Shown piece by piece: positions 18,101 to 26,581 of a DNA stretch of 64,000 bases. Origin of the DNA: Planctomycetota bacterium (GTDB lineage: Bacteria; Planctomycetota; B15-G4); NCBI GenBank assembly GCA_029259715.1, contig JAJDEP010000007.1, positions 1 to 64,000 of the forward strand. The letters run 5' to 3'. A program made the position numbers and the translations under genes. The notes beneath the pieces are model-generated. The model was not told the DNA's origin. It saw nothing but the letters and a program-made list of their open reading frames with translations, and made no database searches. The number at the start of each line of letters is the position of its first letter. Position 1 is the stretch's first letter.

Positions 18101-18229
18101 CTGCTGGATCGCCGGGTCCGGGGTCGCCTGCGCGTCCTGCAGGGCCGTCGCCTCGCCGGTGACGAGCAACACAGCGACCACGAGAAACCCGGCCACGGCC
18201 GTCCGGAGCATGGGGGTTGTCCGGCTCAC
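15167..18229 (-). CDS. MscK/KefA-like mechanosensitive ion channel
   Basis: 1020 residues. A signal peptide is followed by a Pro/Glu/Ala-rich linker, a long helical periplasmic domain (~90-290), several membrane spans, a charged cytosolic loop, another low-complexity Ser/Pro/Gly stretch and the C-terminal MscS pore and beta domain. The last part has VGLGFGLQEIFANFVSGL, the pore and channel-domain signature, then EQPVRVGDTVTV and LIVPNKDFVTGHLVNW. It opens under membrane tension to release solutes in hypo-osmotic shock. Its ATG overlaps the corA stop (ATGA at 18226-18229), so the two are co-translated. The unusual low-complexity insert (~680-740) sits just before the last membrane spans. Confidence 0.94.
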   Translation of the reverse strand: MSRTTPMLRTAVAGFLVVAVLLVTGEATALQDAQATPDPAIQQDPAAEPPATPKPLEPAPPEPEPAPATEPVPAPVSATLLPETAVPAEFNQELKVRLERLTVLGTEADAAHIAVRESLNALRSQVRSVRSRVEVAGVTPAVGLYLVRRRAELGDVRDHITALDARQSVLAEIQVRRIEIDEALAELRISPRRFDGGTGLSEVLREKRRLLEQLFVAERVHFQKLLDLDIDERRLVDETEALADYIDRRALWLRTGAPLHDNIPELLRDTAASFAWFTDGEAWEVVSAKARRRLLPPPVGIGLGLLATLILWLGRPRHRRALVQTAVSARHIRTDGFALTVSALTRTALLAVPGPLLVWTLAHALAESAAGTPQALALAEGLRTVAQLWILLAFARAICLPDGLGGAHFRWHQPGLDLLRQNLRWLTAALLPAAFVGGAVAWTRDEGQAASLARLTFMAAHLVVALFVVRTFAPQRALIGGIIEADSDGLTARLRWLWWPLAVALPLFLLVLSALGWVYTANELHQRCEISGLIFLGALFVHALSLRGLYAARRRHAWEQVTKRAAVRKDKEESSQETKAGGASSAATATGAGAHDPRSVDARLPEDDVDLDFEESTQQSRRLIASSLIIGLLVGWWWTWADITPALSALESVTLWTDSAAAEAAAGPAPLSFSASTPSPSSGVTPAEGGAAAGGNGAGGGLLPFSAFPSLSPPPEATDTSPGRVTLVDLLGALVALALTLVAARNVPGLLEIAVLRRLRLDTPVRYATATIARYLIIVVGIAIAFGTLGVGWSKVQWLAAAVTVGLGFGLQEIFANFVSGLILLVEQPVRVGDTVTVAQVSGRVSRIRTRATTIRTWDRKELIVPNKDFVTGHLVNWSLSDAVLRVAIPIGIAYGSDTEKAEEALVRVARSVSTVLPDPEPYAVFLAFGDSALNFELRFFIASIDDWVPSVHAVNGGIDAAFKEAGVVIAFPQRDLHLKTSDANVRIERVEPGGGSSSADAASPGTAGPPDPEAGPRGR

Positions 18230-19443
18230 GAACGGGACGCCGGGTCGTGCGCCTCGACGCGGTCCCGCGTCTCATGCTCGTCGTGGCCGTCGTGGCCGGC
18301 ATGCTCGTCGTGACCGAGCGGCGCCATGTCCGCACGGCCGATCCAACCGCGCCGACGGAAGAACACGACCAGGCAGATGGCGATGATCGCCATGGCGCCC
18401 AGGGCGATGGGATAACCCCAGGGCGAGGCCAACTCCGGCATGGACAGCGGTCCCGAGCCGGGGTCGAAATTCATGCCGTAGATCCCCGCGATGAACGTCA
18501 ACGGGATGAAGATGGTCGAGATGATCGTGAGCACCTTCATGATCTCGTTCATGCGGTGGCTCACAATGGACAGGTACATGTCCATCAGGCCGGCCGCCAG
18601 CTCGCGATAGGTCTCCACCAGGTCGATGACGCGCACCGTGTGGTCGTAGACGTCACGCAGGAACAGGCGCGTCTCCTCCACGACCAGGTCGCTGTCGTCG
18701 CGCATCATCGAATTGACCACGTCGCGCAAGGGCCAGATACCGCGACGCAGGCTGAGCAGATCGCGCCGGATGGCGTGCAACGCGGTCACCAGCTTTGTAT
18801 CCGGGCGCCCCATGATGGCCGTCTCGAAGTCGTCGAGTCGGTCGGCGAAGCGCTCCATGAGCGGGAAGTAGGCGTCGACCACGGCGTCCACGAGGGCGTA
18901 GGCGAGGTAGTCGGGACCGCTGCTGCGAATGCGCGTGCGCCCGGACCGCAAGCGCTCGCGCACGCCGTCGAACACATCCCCCATGGACTCCTGGAAGGTG
19001 ACCAGCACGCCCGGGCCGATGAAGAGCGAGAGCTGCTCGGTGCCCGAACCGTCCGGCAGGGTCTGGCGCGCCACCATGAAGATGTTGCCCGCGTAGTCCT
19101 CGAGCTTGGGGCGTTGGCCGATGTTGACCACGTCCTCCATGGCGAGCGGGTGGATGTCGAAGACGTCGGCGATGGCCTGCAGGGTGGTGACGTCGCCGAG
19201 CCCGTCGACGTTGACCCACAGGCAGGGCCAGCGGCCCTTGAGCTTCGACAGCTCTTGCACCCCGTCGAGGGCGTCCTCGTGATACTCGTCCGGTCCGTAG
19301 CCGAACACACGCACGGCGGAGGCGGCGGCCCGCGGGTCGGCAATGAGTTCGCCCGGCGCCACGCCGGGCTGCTGAAACCGTGTGCGCGGGCGCGGGCGCC
19401 GTATGGGCGCCCTGAGCTGCTTCCACTTGGACTTGCGAGCCAC
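18226..19443 (-). CDS. corA: CorA-type magnesium/cobalt transporter
   Basis: About 405 residues: a soluble N-terminal domain (WVNVDGLGD, HPLAMEDVVN, RPKLEDYAGN), a long helical stalk, and two C-terminal membrane spans joined by YGMN, the selectivity motif of CorA channels. After the last span is a His/Asp/Glu-rich tail (HDEHAGHDGHDEHE) that could bind metal and is longer than usual. GTG 19443 is my preferred start: GGAGG lies five bases upstream and the conserved part begins soon after; the open frame runs much further without features. It overlaps the following channel gene by four bases and is divergent from the phosphate transporter. Confidence 0.93.
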   Translation of the reverse strand: MARKSKWKQLRAPIRRPRPRTRFQQPGVAPGELIADPRAAASAVRVFGYGPDEYHEDALDGVQELSKLKGRWPCLWVNVDGLGDVTTLQAIADVFDIHPLAMEDVVNIGQRPKLEDYAGNIFMVARQTLPDGSGTEQLSLFIGPGVLVTFQESMGDVFDGVRERLRSGRTRIRSSGPDYLAYALVDAVVDAYFPLMERFADRLDDFETAIMGRPDTKLVTALHAIRRDLLSLRRGIWPLRDVVNSMMRDDSDLVVEETRLFLRDVYDHTVRVIDLVETYRELAAGLMDMYLSIVSHRMNEIMKVLTIISTIFIPLTFIAGIYGMNFDPGSGPLSMPELASPWGYPIALGAMAIIAICLVVFFRRRGWIGRADMAPLGHDEHAGHDGHDEHETRDRVEAHDPASRS

Positions 19444-19555
19444 CACGGCCTCCGCGACGTCGAGGATTCCCGACAGGAATGCCACACGATCGCGAGAATC
19501 CGGTCGCAAAGCAATTCTCGCAACAGCAGCCCGACTCTCCCAACATTGTTTCCCC

Positions 19556-20845
19556 GTGACCCCCGCACTCCTCTTCGCCGCCGGTCTCTTCCTCGCCTGG
19601 AGCAACGGGGCCAACGACAACTTCAAGGGAGTGGCGACTCTGCTGGGCAGCCGCACCCTGGGCGCGCGGGCAGCCTTGCTGTGGGGCACGGTCACGACGC
19701 TGGCCGGCTCGCTGCTCGCGGTGGCCCTGTCCGGAGAGCTGGCGCGGGCCTTCTCGGGGCGCGGCATCGTCCCCGATGCGCTCGTGGGCGAGCCCGCGTT
19801 GCTGCTCGCGACCGGCACGGGCGCCGCCATCGTCGTCATGGCGGCCACGGTGCTGCGGCTGCCGGTGTCCACCACCCACGCCCTGGTGGGAGGGCTCGCC
19901 GGCGCGGGCTGGGCCGCCGCAGGTTCCGGAGCCCTCGAGTGGGGCACGCTCGGCATGGCTTTCGCCGTGCCGCTCGCATTGAGTCCGTTCGTGGCGGCCG
20001 CGGGCGTCGGGTTGCTCTATCCCGTGATGAAGCGCCTGCGCACGCGCACCGACCTCGGCGAGACCGACATGCTCGAGCTGCGGCGTTCCGTGGGCGGCTC
20101 CGTGGGCGACGAGGCCGCCCTGCTCATGGCCAAGACCGCCACCGATCGTCGCCTCGCCGAGGGTCGGTCGGCCGCGATCGCCCTCGACCCGGTGCGCACG
20201 GTGTTCGGCGTGCAGGCGCGGCGCCTGCTCGACGGCCTGCACATGCTCAGCGGCGGGGCCGTGAGCTTCGCCCGGGGCCTCAACGACACGCCCAAGATCG
20301 CCGCGCTGCTCATGGCCACCGGCGTTACCGGCACCGCCGCTGCCATGGCCTGCGTCGGCGCGGGCATGGCCGCCGGCGCCCTGCTGCAGGCCCTGCGCGT
20401 GGGTCGCACCATGAGCGAGGAGATCACGCCCATGAACGCCGGCCAGGGCTTCACCGCCAACGTGGTCACCGCCGCCCTCGTGCTCGGCGCCTCGCGCTTC
20501 GGCCTGCCCGTCTCGACCACCCACGTGTCCGTGGGTTCGTTGTTCGGCCTCGGCGCTTCGACGGGCGGTCTGGTGCGCAAGACCTGTCGCCGCATCCTGC
20601 TCGCGTGGGTGGCGACGTTGCCCCTGGCCTTCGGGTTGGCATACGGGGTGCGGGTGTTGGTGGGGTTGGGCGGGGGCGGGCCTAGCGCGGGTCGGGGACC
20701 ACGATTCGGCCGCCCGATGGACCCGTCAGGTCGAGTTCGAACTCGGACTCGCCGCGGCGCCCCATCGGATTCGACTGGTAGATCCGTGCGCGATAGCGGC
20801 CCGGCGGCAGCGTCGAGAAGACTGCGCGTCCCGAGTCATCCGTGA
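19556..20845 (+). CDS. Pit-type inorganic phosphate transporter
   Basis: A 429-residue membrane protein of the PiT/PHO4 family. The two inverted signature repeats are clear: WSNGANDNFKGVATLLG at the start and FARGLNDTPKIAALL in the second half, each followed by a STTHALVGG or STTHVSVGSLFG element. It moves phosphate with a cation or as metal phosphate. GTG 19556 is taken as the start since family similarity begins there. The frame runs about 160 bases into the 3' end of the convergent gene and ends in an Arg/Ser-rich tail with no membrane character, so the natural end is odd. It lies divergent from corA. Confidence 0.92.
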   Translation: MTPALLFAAGLFLAWSNGANDNFKGVATLLGSRTLGARAALLWGTVTTLAGSLLAVALSGELARAFSGRGIVPDALVGEPALLLATGTGAAIVVMAATVLRLPVSTTHALVGGLAGAGWAAAGSGALEWGTLGMAFAVPLALSPFVAAAGVGLLYPVMKRLRTRTDLGETDMLELRRSVGGSVGDEAALLMAKTATDRRLAEGRSAAIALDPVRTVFGVQARRLLDGLHMLSGGAVSFARGLNDTPKIAALLMATGVTGTAAAMACVGAGMAAGALLQALRVGRTMSEEITPMNAGQGFTANVVTAALVLGASRFGLPVSTTHVSVGSLFGLGASTGGLVRKTCRRILLAWVATLPLAFGLAYGVRVLVGLGGGGPSAGRGPRFGRPMDPSGRVRTRTRRGAPSDSTGRSVRDSGPAAASRRLRVPSHP

Positions 20846-23612
20846 TCACGGACGGCGGCGAGATGCGCCACCCCACACCGTCACGCTCGTAGGGATGCAC
20901 CCGGACGCCGGACAAAGGTCGATCACGCCGGTCGACCAGGACCGCGTCCCACTCGATCGCCCGCTCGGCCTCGAGGTCGACGAGGTGCACCCCGACCCCC
21001 TTCGGGATCTCGATCGGGCGCGGATCCTGCCCCCAACCCTCCGCCCGGATCGCGAAGGTCCAGCGCCCGGTTGCGAGGTCGAGGTCGTGTGCGCCCCCCG
21101 TGAGCGTGGCGCTCCCCGTCACGGGCGGGCTGCTCCCGTCGATCCACGCCACCTCTCCCGCAGTGAGAGGTGCGCCGGTCTCCGGCGCCAGCACGCGCAA
21201 ACGGACGCGCCGCGGATAGGGGAGGTCGATGTCGAGGTGATGCCGCGTCGCGTGCGGCAGGTCCACCTGTCGTGTCGCCCACGGCGTCGCCAACAGAGTT
21301 TCCCCGTGCTTCACTTCGATCAGGGCCCACCCGGAAAGGACCACGCCGAAGTCAAAGCTGCCGTCCGGTGACACGTCGACCTCGGCGGGCTGTAGTTCAC
21401 CCATCAATGGCCTCCCCGCATACGGTCCCTCACCCGCATCCCGGGCGTCGGAGCCGAGCCACTTCCAGCGCACACGGTGTTCGTCGACAGCGTCGGCGTC
21501 CATGCCGATCAGCCGTCCGGTGAGGTGGCAACCCATCGCGGGTCGCACGCCCAGGACCAGGAACACCGGGACGGCCGTGTCGGCCACCACATCGACCGAC
21601 TGGTCCGCCTCGGGGCCGCTCTCGCGGGCGGAGATCAGCAGCATGCCCTTGGCGCCGTGGAGCAGGCGCATGTCGCGTTCGTCCTCGTTGGGGAGACGAG
21701 CCATGACGAGGCGCGGGCCGGGTTCGAGGTCGGAGAATCTGACGCGGCCTTCGACATCCGTGTGACCATCGACCCAGCCGAATCCCGTGGGCATCTCGAC
21801 CTCCTGGATCCTGGGGATGGTGCCCACCCATGCCCCCTCGACCGGGAAACCGAAGACGTCCTCGACCTCCACCACGAGAGCGCCGGGCGCGGACAAGCGC
21901 ACGTTCTGATCGACCGTCCTGCCGCGACCCGCGAGGGAGAAGGATGCCGTTTCGTGGGGCGCGAACTGCGGGTGGGCAGCGTTCAGTCGGAACCGTCCCT
22001 CGGGGAGGTCGCGGAAGGCGTAGTGCCCGTCGGCGGCCGTCACCATGGTGGCCACCGGTGGCCCCGGCGGTGTCGTCGCGTGCATGCCCTGACGCGGGCT
22101 CTCCACGAGATCCACCGTCACGCCCTCGACCGGGCGCCCCAGGCCGTCGGTCGCGACGCCCACGAGCCCGTCGCCGGGCCACATCCGGATCCTGAAGTCC
22201 TTGCCGGTGATTTCCTTCCGCTTCAGCGCCGCCTCGTAGTTCACGGTGGCCCGGTTGTCGGTGTACCCCGGTGCGGCGGCGATCACATCGACCTGATAGG
22301 AGCGGTCGATCTCGAGTTCGAACAGGCCGACTTCGGCGCGCCGGATGCGCACCCCGACCGGGGCCTTCCCATCGGCAGGCTCCCTGCCGAACGCATCGCT
22401 CGCCCGGGCCACCAGCGTCCCGTCGACCCGGACCTCGGTGCTGCGGTCGAGCAGTTCGACGAGGATCGTGCGCGATCGCTCGAGGGTCACGATCACCGGA
22501 CCGCGATCGCCGTGCAGACGTTCGCCGCCGTTGCGATGCCGGAGCTTCGTGGCCTGCAGGGTCGAGACGTAGAGAGAGCGCGTCCCGAAGGCGAACCGTC
22601 CCTCGGCGTCCGAGCGCGTCGATTCCCCGAGCCATCCCCCGGGCACCGGACGACGTCCTCTTTCCTGGTAAGCGAGATCGGCTGAGGGGATCTCGGGCAG
22701 CGAGTGCCCCATGACCACATCAGCTCCAGGAACCGGTTCGCCTGCGTCATCGACGACCGTTCCGGTCACGGCCTCCGCCGGCGACCAGTCGACCACCGTC
22801 ACGTCCTCGGGCGCCTCCACCACCACCAGGGGCAGGATGGCCCGGTCCTCACGTCCGAACAAGACCAAGGCAGGGTGCTCGATGTCCGACGGGAGCGCGA
22901 CCTTGCCCTCGTTGTCCGTGACTGCGGTGTGGGCCGGGTCGGGGATCGCGTCACCGGCCTTCCACGCCAGGTTCCAGCGCATCGCGCTCATCGTGTCGAG
23001 CGGCCAGATCGATGCGTCCACGCCGATGCCGGGCTTGCCGTCCGCGGCCAACAGTTGGAAGCGCAGAGAACCCGCCTTCGGCAGAACGAACGTCTCGACC
23101 TTTGTCTCGCCGCCGGGAACGGTCAACAGAAGCGTTGCCCGCCCGTGCCCCGGCGCCGTCACGGTGAGCAGGACCGTCTCGCCGGCGAAGCGGTCGCCCT
23201 CGTCCTCCCAGCGGTATCGGCCGAACTCGTCGGTCGTCGCCGATCCGATCGGGTCGAGGCTCTCAGGGTCGATGCCCTGTTCCGATTTCGCGATGCGCCT
23301 CACCGTGATGGCGGCGTCCGCGAGGGGCTGCCGGGCCTCGTCCACGACCAGCCCCCACAGTCCAGGGAACGGACCGACTGGCTCATCGGCCTCGCCCGGA
23401 ACCTCTTTGAGGAGCAGCGAGACCGCGGCGGCGTTGGGCGCGATGTCATCGGACGGGGGCGCGAGGTCCGTCCCACCACTCGGGAACGAGGAGGCGTCGT
23501 CCCGGGCGACTTCTCCGGCGACATCGAGGCCGTCCACGTCGTCGAGCAGCACCCACACCGCAATGAGGGCGAGGCCGAGCACCAGGGTCGAAACGATCAA
23601 CCGCTTGCCCAT
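20682..23612 (-). CDS. large membrane-anchored protein with carboxypeptidase-regulatory-like repeats
   Basis: 976 residues beginning with a single hydrophobic segment (residues ~4-21), so it is exported and perhaps anchored by an uncleaved signal. The remainder is a series of beta-sandwich units in which phrases such as GLVVDEARQPLADAAITV, TVVDDAGEPVPGADVVMG, GVATDGLGRPVEGVTVDL and DVEGRVRFSDLEPG recur. These match the CarboxypepD_reg/SpaA-like fold. No enzyme motif is seen, so it is probably structural or binding. ATG 23612 has GGAGG upstream. It is third in a unit with mutM and a 42-residue membrane protein; its 3' end overlaps the phosphate transporter tail on the other strand. Confidence 0.85.
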   Translation of the reverse strand: MGKRLIVSTLVLGLALIAVWVLLDDVDGLDVAGEVARDDASSFPSGGTDLAPPSDDIAPNAAAVSLLLKEVPGEADEPVGPFPGLWGLVVDEARQPLADAAITVRRIAKSEQGIDPESLDPIGSATTDEFGRYRWEDEGDRFAGETVLLTVTAPGHGRATLLLTVPGGETKVETFVLPKAGSLRFQLLAADGKPGIGVDASIWPLDTMSAMRWNLAWKAGDAIPDPAHTAVTDNEGKVALPSDIEHPALVLFGREDRAILPLVVVEAPEDVTVVDWSPAEAVTGTVVDDAGEPVPGADVVMGHSLPEIPSADLAYQERGRRPVPGGWLGESTRSDAEGRFAFGTRSLYVSTLQATKLRHRNGGERLHGDRGPVIVTLERSRTILVELLDRSTEVRVDGTLVARASDAFGREPADGKAPVGVRIRRAEVGLFELEIDRSYQVDVIAAAPGYTDNRATVNYEAALKRKEITGKDFRIRMWPGDGLVGVATDGLGRPVEGVTVDLVESPRQGMHATTPPGPPVATMVTAADGHYAFRDLPEGRFRLNAAHPQFAPHETASFSLAGRGRTVDQNVRLSAPGALVVEVEDVFGFPVEGAWVGTIPRIQEVEMPTGFGWVDGHTDVEGRVRFSDLEPGPRLVMARLPNEDERDMRLLHGAKGMLLISARESGPEADQSVDVVADTAVPVFLVLGVRPAMGCHLTGRLIGMDADAVDEHRVRWKWLGSDARDAGEGPYAGRPLMGELQPAEVDVSPDGSFDFGVVLSGWALIEVKHGETLLATPWATRQVDLPHATRHHLDIDLPYPRRVRLRVLAPETGAPLTAGEVAWIDGSSPPVTGSATLTGGAHDLDLATGRWTFAIRAEGWGQDPRPIEIPKGVGVHLVDLEAERAIEWDAVLVDRRDRPLSGVRVHPYERDGVGWRISPPSVITDDSGRAVFSTLPPGRYRARIYQSNPMGRRGESEFELDLTGPSGGRIVVPDPR

Positions 23613-23656
23613 GCCCTGCCCTCCTCGCGACTCCATGGCCCCCTCGGTTCTCGCCC

Positions 23657-23785
23657 CTACGCCAGCATCCCCCACACCCACCGCACCAGGTAATAGACAC
23701 CGACCACCAGCAGCAACAACACGACCCGCCCGATCCAGATCAAGGGGACCCGTCGGTTCTTGCTGTAGGGATCGAGGAAGCTCAT
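23657..23785 (-). CDS. 42-residue single-span membrane protein
   Basis: Reads MSFLDPYSKNRRVPL, one strong hydrophobic stretch (~15-34), then RWVWGMLA. The positive residues before the span predict a cytoplasmic N-terminus. Its ATG overlaps the mutM TGA (CGATGA), which is the clearest sign that it is translated. I know no family for it. It sits between mutM and the giant beta-repeat protein, 44 bases before the latter, and may help anchor or export that protein, though this is inference. Confidence 0.65.
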   Translation of the reverse strand: MSFLDPYSKNRRVPLIWIGRVVLLLLVVGVYYLVRWVWGMLA

Positions 23786-24723
23786 CGCGAGCCGCCGGCC
23801 TTCGAAGCGCGCCGCCGTTCGCCAACCGCCTTGCGCGGCGCCCGCTGACAGCGCGCGCAGAAGTGCGTGCCGCGCTGGCCGACGACGATGCGGCGGATGG
23901 GGGCCGCGCAGCGCAGGCACGGTTCGCCCTCGCGGCCGTACACCGTGAACTCGTGCTGGTAGTCGCCCGGTTGTCCCTCGGGGGTGCGGTAGAAGCCGTC
24001 GAAGCTGCTGCCCTGCTTGGCGATGGCCGCGGTGAGCACGTCGCGGATGCTCGCGGCGAGATCGACGGCCCGCGCGCGGCTCACCCGGTGGCTCAGCTGC
24101 AGCGGGTGCAGGCGCGCACGGTGCAGCGACTCGTCCACGTAGATGTTGCCGAGCCCCGCGAGGAACGACTGGTCGAGCAGCAGCGGCTTGAGCATGCGCT
24201 TGCGTTCGCCCAGGGCCTGCGCCATCCACTCACCGTCGATCTCCGGCCCGAGGGGCTCGGGCCCCATGGCCGGCAGGGCCTGCTCGAGCGCGTCGACGAG
24301 GGCCAGCCGGCCGAACTTGCGCACGTCCACGAAGATCAGGTGGCGACCGTTGTCGAGGGGGAAGGTGGCGCGGGTCCACGGCGGCTTCGGGTCGTCGTCG
24401 ACGAAGAGGCGACCGGTCATGCGCAGGTGACCCACCAGCAGCTTCGGGGCCCGGTCGGCCCGCACCGGGGCACTGCGAGCCGACGGCGCTCGCGCTCCTC
24501 GTGCTCGTGTCGCCGCCTCCTGCGCCGAGAGGTGCAGCACGAAGTACTTGCCGCGACGGCTCAGGGCCTCGACCCGGCGGCCCGTCACGTCGCGAGCGAA
24601 GGCGGCCGCCGAGGGCTGGGCGATGGTGCGCTTCCACAGGACCCGCGCGCCCTCGATGAGGCGGCCTTGCAGGAGCGGCCGCAACTGGCGCACGACGGTC
24701 TCGACCTCGGGAAGCTCGGGCAT
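23782..24723 (-). CDS. mutM: formamidopyrimidine-DNA glycosylase
   Basis: Removes oxidised purines such as 8-oxoguanine and nicks the abasic strand. ATG 24723 gives MPELPEVETVVRQL; the catalytic amine is Pro2, with Glu3, so the ATG two codons upstream cannot give an active enzyme without trimming. Other landmarks are the KYFVLHL strand, VGHLRMTGR, DVRKFG, LGNIYVDESL, and the C-terminal zinc finger CxxC...CxxC ending FCARCQR. There is a ~27-residue Arg/Ala-rich insert between the KYF strand and the GHLRMTG element, longer than in typical MutM. A TAGGCT hexamer lies seven bases before the ATG, hinting at a leaderless message. Confidence 0.96.
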   Translation of the reverse strand: MPELPEVETVVRQLRPLLQGRLIEGARVLWKRTIAQPSAAAFARDVTGRRVEALSRRGKYFVLHLSAQEAATRARGARAPSARSAPVRADRAPKLLVGHLRMTGRLFVDDDPKPPWTRATFPLDNGRHLIFVDVRKFGRLALVDALEQALPAMGPEPLGPEIDGEWMAQALGERKRMLKPLLLDQSFLAGLGNIYVDESLHRARLHPLQLSHRVSRARAVDLAASIRDVLTAAIAKQGSSFDGFYRTPEGQPGDYQHEFTVYGREGEPCLRCAAPIRRIVVGQRGTHFCARCQRAPRKAVGERRRASKAGGSR

Positions 24724-24761
24724 TGGCATCAGCCTAGCGATTGGGGCAATCTTCAACCGAC

Positions 24762-25913
24762 GTGCGCATCCTGATCACCAGCCCCATCTTCCCGCCCGAC
24801 CTCGGCGGCCCCTCGACCTACGTGCCGAGCATCGCCCGCTGGCTCGTGGAGCGCGGCCACGCCGTGACGGTGGTGGCCTTCTGCAGCGACCCCGACCCCC
24901 AGGGCTGGCCCTTCCGCGTGGTCTCCGTGCCGCGCCTGTGGATGCCGCGGCGCTACTGGCGCGACTTCGTCGCCGTGTGGCGCGAGGCGAAGCACGCCGA
25001 CCTCGTCTACGTGAACGAGCACCTGGCCTTCCACGTCGTGCTCGCGGCGCGGCTGCGGGGCAAGCCGGTGATCATCCGCACCTACGTCGACGGCACGTGG
25101 GAGATCTCACATCGCCTCGGCTGGCACAACGACGGCATCGTCGAGTACCAGGGCAAGGACTACGGCTGGCGGGTGAGTTGGTTGCGCCGGTTGCAACGCC
25201 TGTGGTGGGGCTGGGCGCGGCAGCTCATCGCGCCGAGCCGCTTCATGCAGGAGATCATCGAGGGCCACGACGTGCCGCCCCAGAAGATCTCGATGATCTA
25301 CAACAACTACCACGGCCCGCGCGGCGAGCTGCCCGACCGGGAGAGCTGCCGGGAGCGCCTGGGGCTGCCGGCCGACCGCGTGGTGCTGCTCTCCATCTGC
25401 CGGTTGATGGTGTGGAAGGGCGTCGACGGTCTCATCGACGCCCTCGCCGAGCTGCCCGAGAATCACCACCTCTACGTGGCCGGCGACGGCGAAGAGCTCG
25501 ACAACTGGACCGCGCGGGCCGCTGCCCTGGGCATCGCCGACCGGGTGCACTTCCTCGGCAATGTGCCGTTCGAAGAAATCGTCGCGTGGATCCGCGGCGC
25601 CGACGTGTTCCTGCTCAACAGCGTCTACGAGGGCCTCTCGCACACCTTGATCGAAGTCATGTGGATGGGGCTGCCGGCCGCCGTCTCCGCCGTGTGCAGC
25701 AATCCCGAGCTCATCGAGGACGGCGTCAACGGCCGCACCTTCCCCCACCAGGACACGGCCGCCATCGTCGACGCCGTCACCGAGATCGTCGGCGATCCCG
25801 CACGTGCCGCCCTTTTCGCGCAGAGGAGTCGCGAGAAGGCCGCCGGCTTCGACCCTGAAGAGATCTTCAGGAAGAAGGAGCAACTTTTCCTGTCTGTTGC
25901 GGGACAGCCCTGA
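24762..25913 (+). CDS. family 4 glycosyltransferase
   Basis: About 383 residues with the GT-B fold. The N-terminal half opens with RILITSPIFPPDLGGPSTYV, a donor/acceptor loop typical of GT4, and the C-terminal half has LLSICRLMVWKGVDGLIDA, the GDGEELDNW stretch, VHFLGNVPFEEI and SVYEGLSHTLIEVM with the conserved EGL...E nucleotide-sugar contact. It transfers a sugar from a nucleotide donor to a lipid, protein or glycan, at the cytoplasmic membrane face. The start is either GTG 24762 (family-like) or TTG 24741. It stands alone, divergent from mutM with under 40 bases between start codons, so promoters must overlap. Confidence 0.92.
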   Translation: MRILITSPIFPPDLGGPSTYVPSIARWLVERGHAVTVVAFCSDPDPQGWPFRVVSVPRLWMPRRYWRDFVAVWREAKHADLVYVNEHLAFHVVLAARLRGKPVIIRTYVDGTWEISHRLGWHNDGIVEYQGKDYGWRVSWLRRLQRLWWGWARQLIAPSRFMQEIIEGHDVPPQKISMIYNNYHGPRGELPDRESCRERLGLPADRVVLLSICRLMVWKGVDGLIDALAELPENHHLYVAGDGEELDNWTARAAALGIADRVHFLGNVPFEEIVAWIRGADVFLLNSVYEGLSHTLIEVMWMGLPAAVSAVCSNPELIEDGVNGRTFPHQDTAAIVDAVTEIVGDPARAALFAQRSREKAAGFDPEEIFRKKEQLFLSVAGQP

Positions 25914-26080
25914 TCGTCTAGAAAAAGCATCAACGCCGCCGGTCGAATCCTCGGCAAAAGGCTCGCCGGCAGCACCCATCACCACCCGATCACCCAGCAC
26001 GGCCGATAAGGAAGCAGACGCTTCTCCGTCGGAGCAGAAAGAGCCAGCAGCACCCTCCTCCCCCCTGCCCGAGAAACCCG

Positions 26081-26533
26081 ATGCCCCCCGTCGCAGCCAC
26101 CCGCGAGAGCCGGGCACTGCTCTCCATCTCCATCCGCGAACGGATCGAATCGATCCTGCGGCCCTACCTCGACGAGTTCCGCGAAGCCCTCACCGACCTG
26201 TCCCTCGTCCGCCGCACGTACGGCGGCGCCTGGGTGATCGGCGTGCGCACCACCGGCGGCCCCGGAGACCTCGGCTACTCACGGCTCGAGTTCGAGCTCG
26301 AGATCGACACCAAGAAGAACGCGGTGAGGGTCACGGCCAAGTCGACGACCTTCAATCGTGACCACGCCGTGCAGTCGCTGAAGGTCGAGACCGCCGGCGA
26401 CGAGGACGCCGAAGGATGGATGCGTCTCGAAGCATTCTTCGAACGCGCCTTCCTGCTCTTCGCCGGCCGCTACTGGGAAGCCGAGTCGGCCGCCCGCTGG
26501 GCCTTCCCCAAGACGCCGCGCTCCGTGGACTGA
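26081..26533 (+). CDS. hypothetical protein, 150 residues
   Basis: I do not recognise a family. It is mostly amphipathic: a helical N-terminal part (SIRERIESILRPYLDEFREAL), beta-like strands in the middle (WVIGVRTTGG, EFELEIDTKKNAVRVTAKST), and a helix near the end rich in Phe and Trp (RLEAFFERAFLLFAGRYWE). No signal peptide or cysteine pattern appears, so it is probably cytosolic. The alternation of strands and codon bias supports coding. It lies 167 bases after a glycosyltransferase and is followed by a clear terminator hairpin, so it may end that transcript. Confidence 0.7.
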   Translation: MPPVAATRESRALLSISIRERIESILRPYLDEFREALTDLSLVRRTYGGAWVIGVRTTGGPGDLGYSRLEFELEIDTKKNAVRVTAKSTTFNRDHAVQSLKVETAGDEDAEGWMRLEAFFERAFLLFAGRYWEAESAARWAFPKTPRSVD

Positions 26534-26581
26534 AACGACCTCCCTCCCCCCGAAAGGGCGCTGCCCGGCGCCCGATCCGCC

